Notes under the pieces: model-generated
The model's input: the letters and a program-made list of their open reading frames with translations, nothing else
The model's database searches: none
What the model was told of the DNA's origin: nothing
Shown: positions 49,666 through 57,811 of the stretch, piece by piece
Layout of the letters: each line of letters starts with the position of its first letter
How positions within the stretch are numbered: the first letter of the stretch is position 1
Position numbers and translations under genes: made by a program
NCBI RefSeq assembly: GCF_900186865.1
Contig: NZ_LT906480.1
Span: 1,692,001 to 1,756,000, forward strand
Length of the DNA stretch: 64,000 bases
DNA from: Stenotrophomonas maltophilia
GTDB taxonomy: Bacteria; Pseudomonadota; Gammaproteobacteria; Xanthomonadales; Xanthomonadaceae
Direction of reading: 5' to 3'

Positions 49666-50754
49666 TCACTTCAGGTCGGTCGCCCAGTAGGCCTCGATCT
49701 GCTTGACCAGTTCGGCCGGCAGCGGCACGTAGTGCAGCTCGTTGGCCTGCGCCTGGCCGTTTTCGAAGGCCCACTTGAAGAAGGCCAGGGTGTCCTGGTT
49801 GCGCTTGGCGTCCTTCGGCTTCTTCTGCATCAGCATGAAGTTGGTGGCGGTGATCGGCCACGCCTGCTCGCCCGGAGCGTTGGTGATGACCAGGTTGAAG
49901 TCCTTGGCGCTGGCCCAGTCGGCGCTGGCGGCCGCGGCGGCGAAGGTTTCCGCGCTCGGCTCGACCCAGTTGCCGGCCGCGTTCTGCATGGCGGTGTACG
50001 GCATGCCGTTCTGCAGCGCGTAAGCCAGTTCGACGTAGCCGATCGAGCCCTTGATCTGCTTCACATAGGAAGCGACGCCTTCATTGCCCTTGCCACCGAC
50101 GCCGTCCGGCCACTGCACCGAGGTGCCTTCGCCGACCTTGCTCTTCCACTCCGGGCTGACCTTGGACAGGTAGTTGGAGAAGTTGAAGGTGGTGCCCGAA
50201 CCGTCCGAACGGTGGACCAGGGTGATCTTGCCGTCCGGCAGCTTCACGCCCGGGTTGGCGGCGACGATGGCCGGGTCGTTCCAGGTCTTGACCTTGCCCA
50301 GGAAAATGTCGGCCAGCAGGGCGCCGCTCAGGCGCAGCTTGCCGGCTTCCAGGCCTTCGATGTTGACCACCGGCACCACGCCGCCGATGGCGGACGGGAA
50401 CTGCGCCAGGCCGGCCTGGGCCAGCTCTTCGCTGCTCAGCGGCTTGTCGGAGGAACCGAAGTCGACGGTGCCGGCCTTGATCTGGGCAATACCGCCGCCG
50501 GAGCCGATCGACTGGTAGTTGATCTTGGCGCCGGTGCTGGTGTTGTAGTCAGCCGACCACTTGGAGACCAGCGGGAAGATGAAGGACGCGCCCGCGCCGG
50601 ACACTTCGGCGGTCACCTTGGCACCGGCAGCGGCCGGGGCGGCGGCGCCGTCGGCAGCCGGCTGCTGCGCGGCCTGCTTGTCGCCACCGCAGGCCGACAG
50701 GCCCAGGGCGATGGCCAGGGAAAGGGCGGCGAGGCCGGCCGAGTGCAGTTTCAT
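49666..50754 (-). CDS. pstS: Phosphate-binding lipoprotein PstS (first paralogue)
   Basis: PstS captures phosphate for PstCAB. The 362-residue protein has a lipoprotein signal with lipobox LSAC (Cys22) and an Ala/Gln-rich linker. The binding domain then starts VSGAGASFIFPLVSKWSADY, with YQSIGSGGGIAQIKAGTVDF and VHRSDGSGTTFNFSNYLSKV carrying the phosphate-contacting Ser, Arg, Asp and Thr residues. ATG 50754 is used; GTG/ATG choices upstream give no signal peptide gain. A possible Pho box lies 70-90 bases upstream. The lipid anchor distinguishes it from the paralogue at 51445. Confidence 0.94.
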   Translation of the reverse strand: MKLHSAGLAALSLAIALGLSACGGDKQAAQQPAADGAAAPAAAGAKVTAEVSGAGASFIFPLVSKWSADYNTSTGAKINYQSIGSGGGIAQIKAGTVDFGSSDKPLSSEELAQAGLAQFPSAIGGVVPVVNIEGLEAGKLRLSGALLADIFLGKVKTWNDPAIVAANPGVKLPDGKITLVHRSDGSGTTFNFSNYLSKVSPEWKSKVGEGTSVQWPDGVGGKGNEGVASYVKQIKGSIGYVELAYALQNGMPYTAMQNAAGNWVEPSAETFAAAAASADWASAKDFNLVITNAPGEQAWPITATNFMLMQKKPKDAKRNQDTLAFFKWAFENGQAQANELHYVPLPAELVKQIEAYWATDLK

Positions 50755-50820
50755 GGTCACTCCATAGCGGGGAAGAGCCGACGTGGTCGGCGGATGCGGC
50801 TATGAAATGATGTTTTTGTT

Positions 50821-50844
50821 ACAGCCGTATTACGACCATGACAG
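50821..50844 (-). promoter_or_regulatory. Possible Pho box upstream of pstS
   Basis: The minus strand reads CTGTCATGGTCGTAATACGG then CTGTAACAAAAA, giving two CTGT(C/A)A-like half-sites about 20 bases apart, in an A/T-richer patch 70 bases before the pstS start. PhoB boxes have the form CTGTCAT-n-CTGTCAT with an 11-base period, so the match is partial. Confidence 0.4.
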
Positions 50845-50849
50845 GGGTG

Positions 50850-51444
50850 TCCTGGATCACGTTCTGACAAGGGTTTCACAGGATTGGCGCCGATCCGGCA
50901 GGTGCCCGGAAACCCCCGATCTGCGCACCGATATGACGGTCGGTTGGCCCTTGTAGAGTTGAGCCATGCTCGACTGCTCCCTGTTCTCGGTAGGTGCGGA
51001 CCGTTGGTCCGCACGCTCCAGCACCCAGCCGAGCGTGGGCTCGTCTCTACAAACGCTCCTGCCTTTGCTCCTGCCTTCCATGACCCCACCGCGCGCCCGA
51101 TGAACAGTCGAGAGGCGGTGGGCCAGGGCGTGCAGGACCGTCCACGGCATGGATGCCGTGGACGAGCCCCCAAGGGTGAGGGCGGTTTGCCTGCGAGGCA
51201 CTGCCTCGCAAGCGCCCGAACGCACAGCCGCCAGCGGCTGGGCCGGACCTCGGAGCGGGGTTTACGGCGTGTCCCGGGCTGGGCCCTGCGCCGACTCCGG
51301 GCAGTAGATTGGAAGCGCAGCGCTCTTCACGACCCATCCCCCAAAAACAAGAAGAGCGCGAGATCTCGAGGATCTCGCGCCCGGGTGGGAGCGGCGGGGG
51401 AGAGAGGACCCGCCGCCCCCGTTCCTGCGGGGGAACGCGCTTGC
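50850..51444. other. Intergenic region with palindromic repeats, no gene
   Basis: Between the two pstS genes. It contains a SMAG hairpin GTAGGTGCGGACCGTTGGTC (50990-51014), a partial GTAGAGTTGAGCCATGCTCG (50953-50974) and a composite element 51140-51277 that shares its ends with 59433-59488. Open frames here show no family similarity or coding bias. Confidence 0.6.
51356..51380 (-). terminator. Hairpin downstream of the second pstS gene
   Basis: GCGCGAGATC (51356-51365), TCGAG, GATCTCGCGC (51371-51380): perfect ten-base stem, 65 bases beyond the stop. On the minus strand it is followed by TCTTCTTGTTTTTGGGGG, a moderate T-rich tail. Confidence 0.65.
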
Positions 51445-52461
51445 TTACTTCAGGTTCTGCGACCAGTAGGTCTCGATCTGGCGGACCAGGCTGTCCGGCA
51501 GCGGCACGTAGTCCAGCTGGCGGGCCTGGGCGTCGCCATTCTTGTAGACCCAGCGGAAGAACTCCTGGGTCGCCTTGCCATTGGCAGCATTCTTCGGCGT
51601 CTTCTGCACCAGGATGAAGTTGGTGGCAGTGATCGGCCAGGACTCGGCGCCCGGCGCGTTGGTCATCACCAGGTAGAAGTCGCGGGCGTTGGCCCAGTCG
51701 GCGCTGGCGGCAGCGGCAGCGAACGAGGCGTCGCTCGGCTGCACGAACTTGCCGGCGGCATTCTTCATCGCGGTGTAGGAGAGCTTGTTCTGCAGCGCGT
51801 AGGACAGTTCGACATAGCCGATGCCGCCCTTGATCTGCTTCACATAGGCGGCAACACCTTCGTTGCCCTTGCCGCCGATGCCGGCCGGCCACTGCACCGA
51901 GGTGCCTTCACCGACCGAGCTCTTCCACTCCGGGCTGACCTTGGACAGGTAATTGACGAAGTTGAAGGTGGTGCCCGAGCCGTCCGAACGATGCACGACG
52001 GTGACCTTGGCGTTGGGCAGGGTCACGCCCGGGTTCAGCGCGGCGATGGCCGGGTCGTTCCAGGTCTTGATCTTGCCCAGGAAGATGTTGGCCAGCACCG
52101 CGCCGTCAAGCTTCAGCGCGCCCGGCGCGATGCCGGCCACGTTGACCACCGGCACCACGCCGCCGATCACCGACGGGAACTGCGCCAGGCCCGCAGCAGC
52201 CAGGTCTTCCGGCTTCAGCGGCGCGTCGGAGGAGCCGAAATCAACGGTCTTGGCCTTGATCTGGGCAATGCCGCCGCCGGAACCGATGGACTGGTAGTTG
52301 ACCTTGTTGCCGGTTGCGGTGCTGTAGTCGGCCGACCACTTGGACATGACCGGGTAGATGAACGATGCGCCCGCGCCGGTGATATCGGCGGCGTTGGCGG
52401 CGAACACGGACGATGCGGCCAGGATGGCGACAGCGGCGCGCGACTTGAAGGCGTGGATCAC
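51445..52461 (-). CDS. Phosphate-binding protein PstS, second paralogue (secreted, non-lipidated)
   Basis: The 338-residue protein is closely related to the first PstS: GAGASFIYPVMSKWSADYST, YQSIGSGGGIAQIKAKTVDF, VHRSDGSGTTFNFVNYLSKV, PEWKSSVGEGTSVQWP. It has a classical cleavable signal (AVAILAASSVFAANA) without a lipobox cysteine, so it is probably soluble in the periplasm or exported. The start is GTG 52461 with CAGGAG seven bases upstream; no ATG is suitable. It lies between the OprP-type porin and pstS, and may serve that porin, an alternative affinity range or extracellular capture. Confidence 0.92.
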   Translation of the reverse strand: MIHAFKSRAAVAILAASSVFAANAADITGAGASFIYPVMSKWSADYSTATGNKVNYQSIGSGGGIAQIKAKTVDFGSSDAPLKPEDLAAAGLAQFPSVIGGVVPVVNVAGIAPGALKLDGAVLANIFLGKIKTWNDPAIAALNPGVTLPNAKVTVVHRSDGSGTTFNFVNYLSKVSPEWKSSVGEGTSVQWPAGIGGKGNEGVAAYVKQIKGGIGYVELSYALQNKLSYTAMKNAAGKFVQPSDASFAAAAASADWANARDFYLVMTNAPGAESWPITATNFILVQKTPKNAANGKATQEFFRWVYKNGDAQARQLDYVPLPDSLVRQIETYWSQNLK

Positions 52462-52632
52462 GGGGAGACTCCTGGGGTGGTGGTCGAAGGGCGGTTGCCC
52501 GACGTTTCGGTGCACATTCCATAACGGTTGCGTGACACCCCCGCGTCTGTCATATGACGCGGGCGTGACACGCGTCATGAGCGATGTCACGTCCGCTGCG
52601 CCGGCAGGGCAGCGCGGCTACCGATGCAACGA

Positions 52633-52660
52633 CGAAGGCACGGCCGGGGCCGTGCCTTCG
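52633..52660 (-). terminator. Terminator of the OprP-like porin gene
   Basis: CGAAGGCACGGCC and GGCCGTGCCTTCG form a 13-base perfect stem with a two-base loop, 24 bases beyond the stop. The T tract is weak. Confidence 0.65.
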
Positions 52661-52683
52661 CGGGTCAACGCAGGGGGCTGGAC

Positions 52684-53895
52684 TTACCAGAAGAACTGCG
52701 CGCGGGCTTCCAGGATGTTGGGATCATCGTTGACGAAACCGCGCGCCGTGGAGCTGTACTTCTTGCTGTCGACCATCACGTAGTTGAGCATCAGCTTGAA
52801 GTTGGAACGCAGGTACCAGTTGGCGCCCACGGTCCAGATGTCCATCTTGCCACCCAGCACGCCATCGACGATCGGCGGGCGACCGGCAACCGGGTTGGCG
52901 GCGAGGTTGCCGTCATTGAGGTCCATGTGGTCGTAGCGCACGCCCAGCTGCCACTGGCCGCCGGCCGGGTTGTTCGGCAGGCCGGTGCCCGGGGTGCCGC
53001 CCTTGTAGCTCCAGGTCTCGCCTGTCACGTTCCACACGCCGCTGATGTAATAGCCGTCGCTGGTGTAGTTGTCGTGGTCGTAGCGCTTGGCCTTGCTGGT
53101 GTAGTACTCGGCCTGGGCCTTGAACGGGCCCTGGAAGTACATCGCTTCGGCACCGATGGTGCTGACGCGGTCGGTGTCGGTCAGGTTGCCGCTGTCGACC
53201 AGGCGGGCCGTGGCGAGGTCGGCATTCGGACGTGCACGCACGCGCAGGGTGTCGGCGTCGGTGTCGTAGTTGACGTAGCTCAGTCCGAAGTGCAGGACCT
53301 GGCCCTTTTCATTGATCGGGGCCCAGGTGCCACGCGCGCCGTAGCCGCTGCCGTGGGCCAGGTTGCGGGTCAGCTCGCGGCCGAAGGCGCTGGCAGTCAC
53401 CGACCAGTTGTCCTGGCCGTAGCTGTACGCGCCGCCCAGGCGGCGGGCGATGGCATAGGTGTTGGTGACCGCTGCCTTGGAAATGAAATCGTTGTTCTTG
53501 GTGCTGGACAGTTCTTCCAGGCTGTTGGGCTGCTTGAACTGGCCCAGCTGCAGGAAGTGGTTGGCGTTGCCCAGCAGCTTGTACTTCACGTTGGTGTCGA
53601 GGAACTTGTCGGCCTTGGCGTCATAGCCGACCACCCACTCCACGTTGCCCGGGCCCTTGCCCTTCAGCACCAGCTCGGCGCGACGCAGTTCGAATTCGCT
53701 GTTCTTGCCGTTGCCGGCGTCGCCACCGTTGAGGTCGACCACATCGTTGTGGAACCAGTTGCCATCGGCCTGGACCAGGCCTTCGAAGGTGATTTCCGAA
53801 CCGCCGATCACGTCGATGGCGACTTCGGCGTATGCAGCCGGCACATACAGCGCAGCAGCCACGGCCACCGTCAGGAGTTGGTGATGCAGTTTCAT
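52684..53895 (-). CDS. OprP/OprO-family phosphate/polyphosphate-selective porin
   Basis: The 403-residue outer-membrane protein has a signal peptide (LLTVAVAAALYVPAAYAEVA). Its 16-stranded barrel pattern has family motifs ITFEGLVQADGNWFHNDVVD, LRRAELVLKGKGPGNVEWVV, TNTYAIARRLGGAYSYGQDN, AEAMYFQGPFKAQAEYYTSK and a C-terminal ILEARAQFFW ending in Trp after Phe, as required for BAM recognition. It stands just upstream of pstS genes, supporting induction by phosphate limitation. Whether it prefers phosphate (OprP) or polyphosphate (OprO) cannot be told. Confidence 0.9.
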   Translation of the reverse strand: MKLHHQLLTVAVAAALYVPAAYAEVAIDVIGGSEITFEGLVQADGNWFHNDVVDLNGGDAGNGKNSEFELRRAELVLKGKGPGNVEWVVGYDAKADKFLDTNVKYKLLGNANHFLQLGQFKQPNSLEELSSTKNNDFISKAAVTNTYAIARRLGGAYSYGQDNWSVTASAFGRELTRNLAHGSGYGARGTWAPINEKGQVLHFGLSYVNYDTDADTLRVRARPNADLATARLVDSGNLTDTDRVSTIGAEAMYFQGPFKAQAEYYTSKAKRYDHDNYTSDGYYISGVWNVTGETWSYKGGTPGTGLPNNPAGGQWQLGVRYDHMDLNDGNLAANPVAGRPPIVDGVLGGKMDIWTVGANWYLRSNFKLMLNYVMVDSKKYSSTARGFVNDDPNILEARAQFFW

Positions 53896-54091
53896 GGAGA
53901 GGAGCCTTGCAGGCAGGTGGGAAGATGCGCGCAGGCTAGAAGGTAAAGATTGCGTAAATGTGACAGTTCACGCGCGGCAGACATCCACCGCAGGCCCCGT
54001 CACGGCAGGGCCTGCCATTGAAACCGCTTGCGTATGACGCCCGGATTGCGCCTTGGTTGCAGTCGATCCACGCCCTGCATGGATGCGGCCG

Positions 54092-54781
54092 TCACTCGGC
54101 CGTGGTCTTTTCCTTGAACCGGCAAAGATCGGCGATCACGCACCCCGGGCAATCCGGCTTGCGCGCCTTGCACACATAACGACCGTGCAGGATCAGCCAG
54201 TGATGCGCGTCGAGCAGGAACTCGGCGGGAATCACCTTCACCAGCTTGTCTTCCACGTCGCGCACATTCTTTCCCGGGGCCAGGCCGGTACGGTTGGAGA
54301 CGCGGAAGATATGCGTGTCCACCGCCATCACCGGCTCGCCGAACGCGGTGTTGAGCACCACGTTGGCGGTCTTGCGGCCCACGCCCGGCAGCGCTTCCAG
54401 CGCATCGCGATCGCGCGGCACTTCACCACCATGCTTTTCCAGCAGGATCGCGCAGGTGGCGATCACGTTCTTGGCCTTGGCGTTGAACAGGCCGATGGTG
54501 GCGATGTACTGCTTCAGCCCGTCCTCGCCAAGCGCAAGGATCTTCGCCGGCGTGTTGGCGACCGGGAATAAACGGCGCGTGGCCTTGTTGACGCCGACGT
54601 CGGTGGCCTGCGCCGACAGCGCGACCGCCACCAGCAGCTCGAACGGCGAGCTGTACTCCAGTTCGGTCTTGGGGTGCGGATTGAGTTCACGCAGGCGGGT
54701 GAACATTTCCACCACGTCGGCGCGCGGCATCGTGCCGCCACGCAGCGCCGGGGCGCGTGGGGTCTTCTTCGTGGTGGCCAT
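54092..54781 (-). CDS. nth: Endonuclease III
   Basis: Nth is a DNA glycosylase/AP lyase for oxidised pyrimidines. The 229-residue protein (E. coli 211) has the helix-hairpin-helix LEALPGVGRKTANVVLNTAF with the catalytic Lys, the catalytic Asp in AVDTHIFRVSNRTGL and the 4Fe-4S loop CKARKPDCPGCVIADLC (C-x6-C-x2-C-x5-C). A basic N-terminal extension (TTKKTPRAPALRGGTMPRAD) precedes the domain. The ATG overlaps the upstream stop (TAATG), coupling it to the small gene before it. Confidence 0.96.
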   Translation of the reverse strand: MATTKKTPRAPALRGGTMPRADVVEMFTRLRELNPHPKTELEYSSPFELLVAVALSAQATDVGVNKATRRLFPVANTPAKILALGEDGLKQYIATIGLFNAKAKNVIATCAILLEKHGGEVPRDRDALEALPGVGRKTANVVLNTAFGEPVMAVDTHIFRVSNRTGLAPGKNVRDVEDKLVKVIPAEFLLDAHHWLILHGRYVCKARKPDCPGCVIADLCRFKEKTTAE

Positions 54782-55134
54782 TACTGCTCCTTGCCGCTGG
54801 CGCGGGCCTTGGCCCGGGCGAGGATGGCGGCCGCCGCAGCGGGCAGGGCGGGCTTCACGTCCGGCGCCGGGGCGGGCGTGCGCCGCGCGTCGCGTTCGGC
54901 TTCCCGGCGGGCCAGTCGCACCGCACGGGCGCGGTAGCGTTCGCGTGCCGCCCAGGCGGCCTGAAGCTGCTGCTGGGCCTGCTGCAACCGCTGCGGGAGT
55001 TCCGGGTGGCCGGGCAGCAACTGCGCGTCGTCGGCGCGGGCGACATAGTCCATCAGCCCGGCCTGCAGGGCGCCGTCGAGATCGTCTGCCTGGACCCGGG
55101 CAAACAGCTGCGCGGGGTTGGGTCGGGATGCCAT
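54781..55134 (-). CDS. Small Ala/Arg/Gln-rich protein upstream of nth, function unknown
   Basis: The 117-residue product is mostly helical. Residues about 10-40 read NPAQLFARVQADDLDGALQA and DYVARADDAQLLPGHPELPQ; a coiled-coil-like QQAQQQLQAAWAARERYRAR follows; the C-terminal part is Ala/Pro-rich. I do not recognise a named family, though its position before nth and four bases after an enoyl-CoA hydratase gene, with TAATG coupling to nth, argues that it is real. Codon bias is typical of the window. Confidence 0.75.
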   Translation of the reverse strand: MASRPNPAQLFARVQADDLDGALQAGLMDYVARADDAQLLPGHPELPQRLQQAQQQLQAAWAARERYRARAVRLARREAERDARRTPAPAPDVKPALPAAAAAILARAKARASGKEQ

Positions 55135-55138
55135 GGCG

Positions 55139-55921
55139 TCAGCGGTTCTGGAAGGCCGGCGGGCGGCGCTGCAGGAAGGCGCTGGTTCCCTCGCGCATGT
55201 CCTCGGTAGCGAACAGCAGGCCGAACTGTGCGCTTTCGTATTCCAGCCCGGCTTCCAGGCTGCATTCGCCGCCCACGTGCACCGCATCGAGCAGGCCGCG
55301 CAGGGCCAGCGGCGCCGAGCGTGCCAGCTGCCGGGCGATATCCTGCACGCGGTTGTCCAGCGCGTCGGCCGGTACCACCTCGTTGACGATCCCCAGTTCC
55401 AGCGCACGTGCGGCATTGATCGGTGCACCCAGCAGGCATAGCTCCAGGGTGGCGGCGCGGCCGCACAGGCGCAGCAGGCGCTGGCTGCCGCCGAAGCCGG
55501 GAATCAGCCCGAGATTGATTTCCGGTTGGCCGACTTTGGCGGTATCGGCGGCAATGCGCAGGTGGCAGGCCATGGCCAGTTCCAGGCCGCCGCCCAGGGC
55601 AAAACCGTTGACGCGGGCGATGACCGGTTTGGGCATGCGCTCGATCTGGCGCATCAGGGCCTGGCCCAGCAGCGAGAAATCACGTCCCTGAACCGCGCTG
55701 AGTGTGTTCATCTCGGCGATGTCAGCGCCAGCCACGAACGCCTTCGGGCCGGCACCGGTCAGCACCACCACGCGGATCTCCGGGTCTGCGGCCGCGGCGC
55801 GGAAGGCCTCGGCCAGGGCCTGCAGGGTCGCGGCGTTCAGGGCGTTGAGCTTGTCCGGGCGCTGGACGGTCACGGTGCGGATGGCGCCGTCGTCGGTGAC
55901 AGCGATCAGGGCATCGGCCAC
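55139..55921 (-). CDS. Enoyl-CoA hydratase/isomerase family protein
   Basis: The 260-residue crotonase-fold protein has the oxyanion-hole segments VVLTGAGPKAFVAGADIAEM and NGFALGGGLELAMACHLRIA, and the catalytic Glu region AKVGQPEINLGLIPGFGGSQ, with glutamates consistent with a true hydratase (Glu in PEINLGL). It ends RPPAFQNR. The start codon is GTG 55921 with CAGGAG seven bases upstream. It is the first gene of a unit with the small protein and nth. No other fatty-acid genes are nearby, so the pathway is uncertain. Confidence 0.9.
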   Translation of the reverse strand: MADALIAVTDDGAIRTVTVQRPDKLNALNAATLQALAEAFRAAAADPEIRVVVLTGAGPKAFVAGADIAEMNTLSAVQGRDFSLLGQALMRQIERMPKPVIARVNGFALGGGLELAMACHLRIAADTAKVGQPEINLGLIPGFGGSQRLLRLCGRAATLELCLLGAPINAARALELGIVNEVVPADALDNRVQDIARQLARSAPLALRGLLDAVHVGGECSLEAGLEYESAQFGLLFATEDMREGTSAFLQRRPPAFQNR

Positions 55922-56088
55922 GGGGAAACTCCTGGAACGTTAAAAAAAAGTGATATTGAACTCCGCGAACGCAGACGGGTCATAGCCTGCATCGTGAGTA
56001 GCGGTTACACGTTGCGCCCGTTATCCTAACCCGTCGCCTCAGGGCGGCGCAGAACGTCCCTGAGTTACCACCCCTGGAGAACTGTTTG

Positions 56089-56790
56089 ATGAAGTTGCGT
56101 TCTATCGCGGTCGCCGTCGCGGCCCTGGCCCTGACGGGCAATGCCTTCGCCCAGGACGTCTCGTCCGAAAAGGGCAAGCTGAGCTACTACTTCGGTTACG
56201 ACTACGGCAACAACCTGGCGGAGCTGACCGGTCGTGGTGAGCAGCTGGACATCAACTCGGTGGTGAAGGGCCTGCAGGATGCCTACGCCAAGAAGCAGCC
56301 GGCGATCACCGCCGAGCAGCTGAAGCCGGCCGTTGAAGCGTTCCAGAAGCGCGAGCAGGGCCGTGCCCAGGCTGCCAAGGCCGAGTACGAGAAGGCTGCT
56401 GCCGAAAACAAGACCAAGAGCGATCAGTTCATCGCGGCGAACAAGGCCAAGGCCGGCGTGCAGTCGCTGCCGAGCGGCGTCCAGTACCGCGTGATCGAAG
56501 CCGGCAAGGGTGCCAAGCCGACCCAGGCCAGCACCGTGCAGCTGGAAGTGGCCGGTCCGTTCCCGTACGGCCAGCGCCCGACCGAAGCCCGCCCGGCCCA
56601 GCAGATCCCGTCGATCAAGGTCAGCGAAGTCGAAATGAAGGCCATGCGCGAGACCCTGCTGCAGATGTCGGCCGGCTCGAAGTGGGAAGTCACCCTGCCG
56701 CCGGACCAGGCCTACGGTGCGGACCCGCGCACCCCGTTCCCGCCGAACGTGGCTGTGCAGTTCGAGATCAAGCTGGTCAGCGTCAAGTAA
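56089..56790 (+). CDS. FKBP-type peptidyl-prolyl isomerase-like protein with degenerate active site
   Basis: The 233-residue protein has a signal peptide (LRSIAVAVAALALTGNAFAQ), an N-terminal Mip-type dimerisation domain (SYYFGYDYGNNLAELTGRGE; VVKGLQDAYAKKQPAITAEQ) and a long helix (AKAEYEKAAAENKTKSDQFI). The C-terminal FKBP-like domain reads PSGVQYRVIEAGKGAKPTQA to QFEIKLVSVK. The catalytic pocket is altered: the usual VHYTG...FDSS segment is replaced by VQLEVAGPFPYGQRP and the conserved IPGW is absent, while AYG and FEIKLV remain. It may act as a chaperone without isomerase activity. ATG 56089 (GGAG upstream) is preferred. A terminator follows. Confidence 0.85.
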   Translation: MKLRSIAVAVAALALTGNAFAQDVSSEKGKLSYYFGYDYGNNLAELTGRGEQLDINSVVKGLQDAYAKKQPAITAEQLKPAVEAFQKREQGRAQAAKAEYEKAAAENKTKSDQFIAANKAKAGVQSLPSGVQYRVIEAGKGAKPTQASTVQLEVAGPFPYGQRPTEARPAQQIPSIKVSEVEMKAMRETLLQMSAGSKWEVTLPPDQAYGADPRTPFPPNVAVQFEIKLVSVK

Positions 56791-56806
56791 ATCGAAGCAG
56801 TAAACC

Positions 56807-56838
56807 AAACGCGCCGGTGATTCCACCGGCGCGTTTTT
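56807..56838 (+). terminator. Terminator of the FKBP gene
   Basis: AAACGCGCCGGTG, ATTC, CACCGGCGCGTTT plus TT; 13-base perfect stem, 17 bases beyond the stop. Confidence 0.9.
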
Positions 56839-56857
56839 GTTTGCGTAGTGCCTGACG

Positions 56858-56945
56858 GTAGAGTCGACTGTCAGTCGACTGCTCTTGGGTCACATCGGGG
56901 AAACGCCCGCGCTGCGCGCGCGAGTCGACTGACAGTCGACTCTAC
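56858..56945. repeat. SMAG inverted pair
   Basis: GTAGAGTCGACTGTCAGTCG (from 56858) faces CGACTGACAGTCGACTCTAC (ending 56945), with a GC-rich hairpin between. Each half is a hairpin. Confidence 0.8.
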
Positions 56946-57007
56946 CGTCCGACCGGCCCACCCGCGCAAATTCAGCCCGTTCGCGCTACTGTTGCCGGGT
57001 GCAAACA

Positions 57008-57811
57008 ATGGAAGAAACGGCGCGTGTTGTCGCAAGTCCCTGCATCGGCGTGTGCACGCTGGATCCGCACCGGCAGTGCACCGGCTGCGGGCGTCATATC
57101 GATGAAATCGCACGGTGGTCGTCGATGAGCAACGACGAACGCAGTCGCATCCTGCATCGCGTGCAGCCTTTGCGGGCCCAGCTCCAGCAATCATTGCGCG
57201 GCTCGCTGGCCGACCACGAACGTTTGATGCGCGCGCTGCATCCGTTGGCCGATCCGCCGGCCGGCGATGGCTGGAACCGCAGCGAACTGATCGATCTGCT
57301 ACCGCCCGGGCCTCCGGTGGAAGCGGCCGTGCTCGCGGGAATCGTGCCGCGCGCCAGTGGCGCGCAGGTGATCCTCACCCGTCGCACCGAAACCCTGCGC
57401 ACGCACGGTGGCCAGGTCGGATTCCCCGGCGGCCGCACCGAGCCCGACGACCGCGACGCACTGGCGGCAGCATTGCGCGAGAGCCAGGAAGAAATCGCCT
57501 TGGCTCCGGGCCAGGTGCAGGCGCTGGGCTATCTCGATCCTTTCGTGACGATCACCGGCTATCGGGTCACCCCGGTGGTGGCGGTGGTCGATCCGGACTT
57601 CGTGCCGGTGCCGCAGCCCAGCGAAGTGGCCGAGGTGTTCGAGGTGCCGCTGGACTACCTGATGGCGGCGGACAACCTGCGCCAGGTCGAAATCAACCAT
57701 CGCGGCCGCATCCGTCACGTCCTTGAGTACAGCTGGCCCGGCCAGCGCATCTGGGGTGCCACCGCGGCCATTCTCTACAACCTGCGTCGCCGCCTGGAGC
57801 AAGTGCAATGA
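57008..57811 (+). CDS. DUF1289-NUDIX fusion (probable CoA pyrophosphatase)
   Basis: The 267-residue protein joins an N-terminal DUF1289 domain, with a possible zinc/Fe-S cysteine set SPCIGVCTLDPHRQCTGCGR, to a NUDIX hydrolase domain. The latter carries the CoA-pyrophosphatase motif ILTRRTETLRTHGGQVGFPG followed by the NUDIX box GGRTEPDDRDALAAALRESQ then EEIAL. Activity on CoA or acyl-CoA diphosphate bonds is the best prediction. An in-frame GTG at 56999 would add three residues. The stop overlaps the sulfurtransferase ATG (ATGA). The fusion itself is noted as unusual. Confidence 0.85.
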   Translation: MEETARVVASPCIGVCTLDPHRQCTGCGRHIDEIARWSSMSNDERSRILHRVQPLRAQLQQSLRGSLADHERLMRALHPLADPPAGDGWNRSELIDLLPPGPPVEAAVLAGIVPRASGAQVILTRRTETLRTHGGQVGFPGGRTEPDDRDALAAALRESQEEIALAPGQVQALGYLDPFVTITGYRVTPVVAVVDPDFVPVPQPSEVAEVFEVPLDYLMAADNLRQVEINHRGRIRHVLEYSWPGQRIWGATAAILYNLRRRLEQVQ

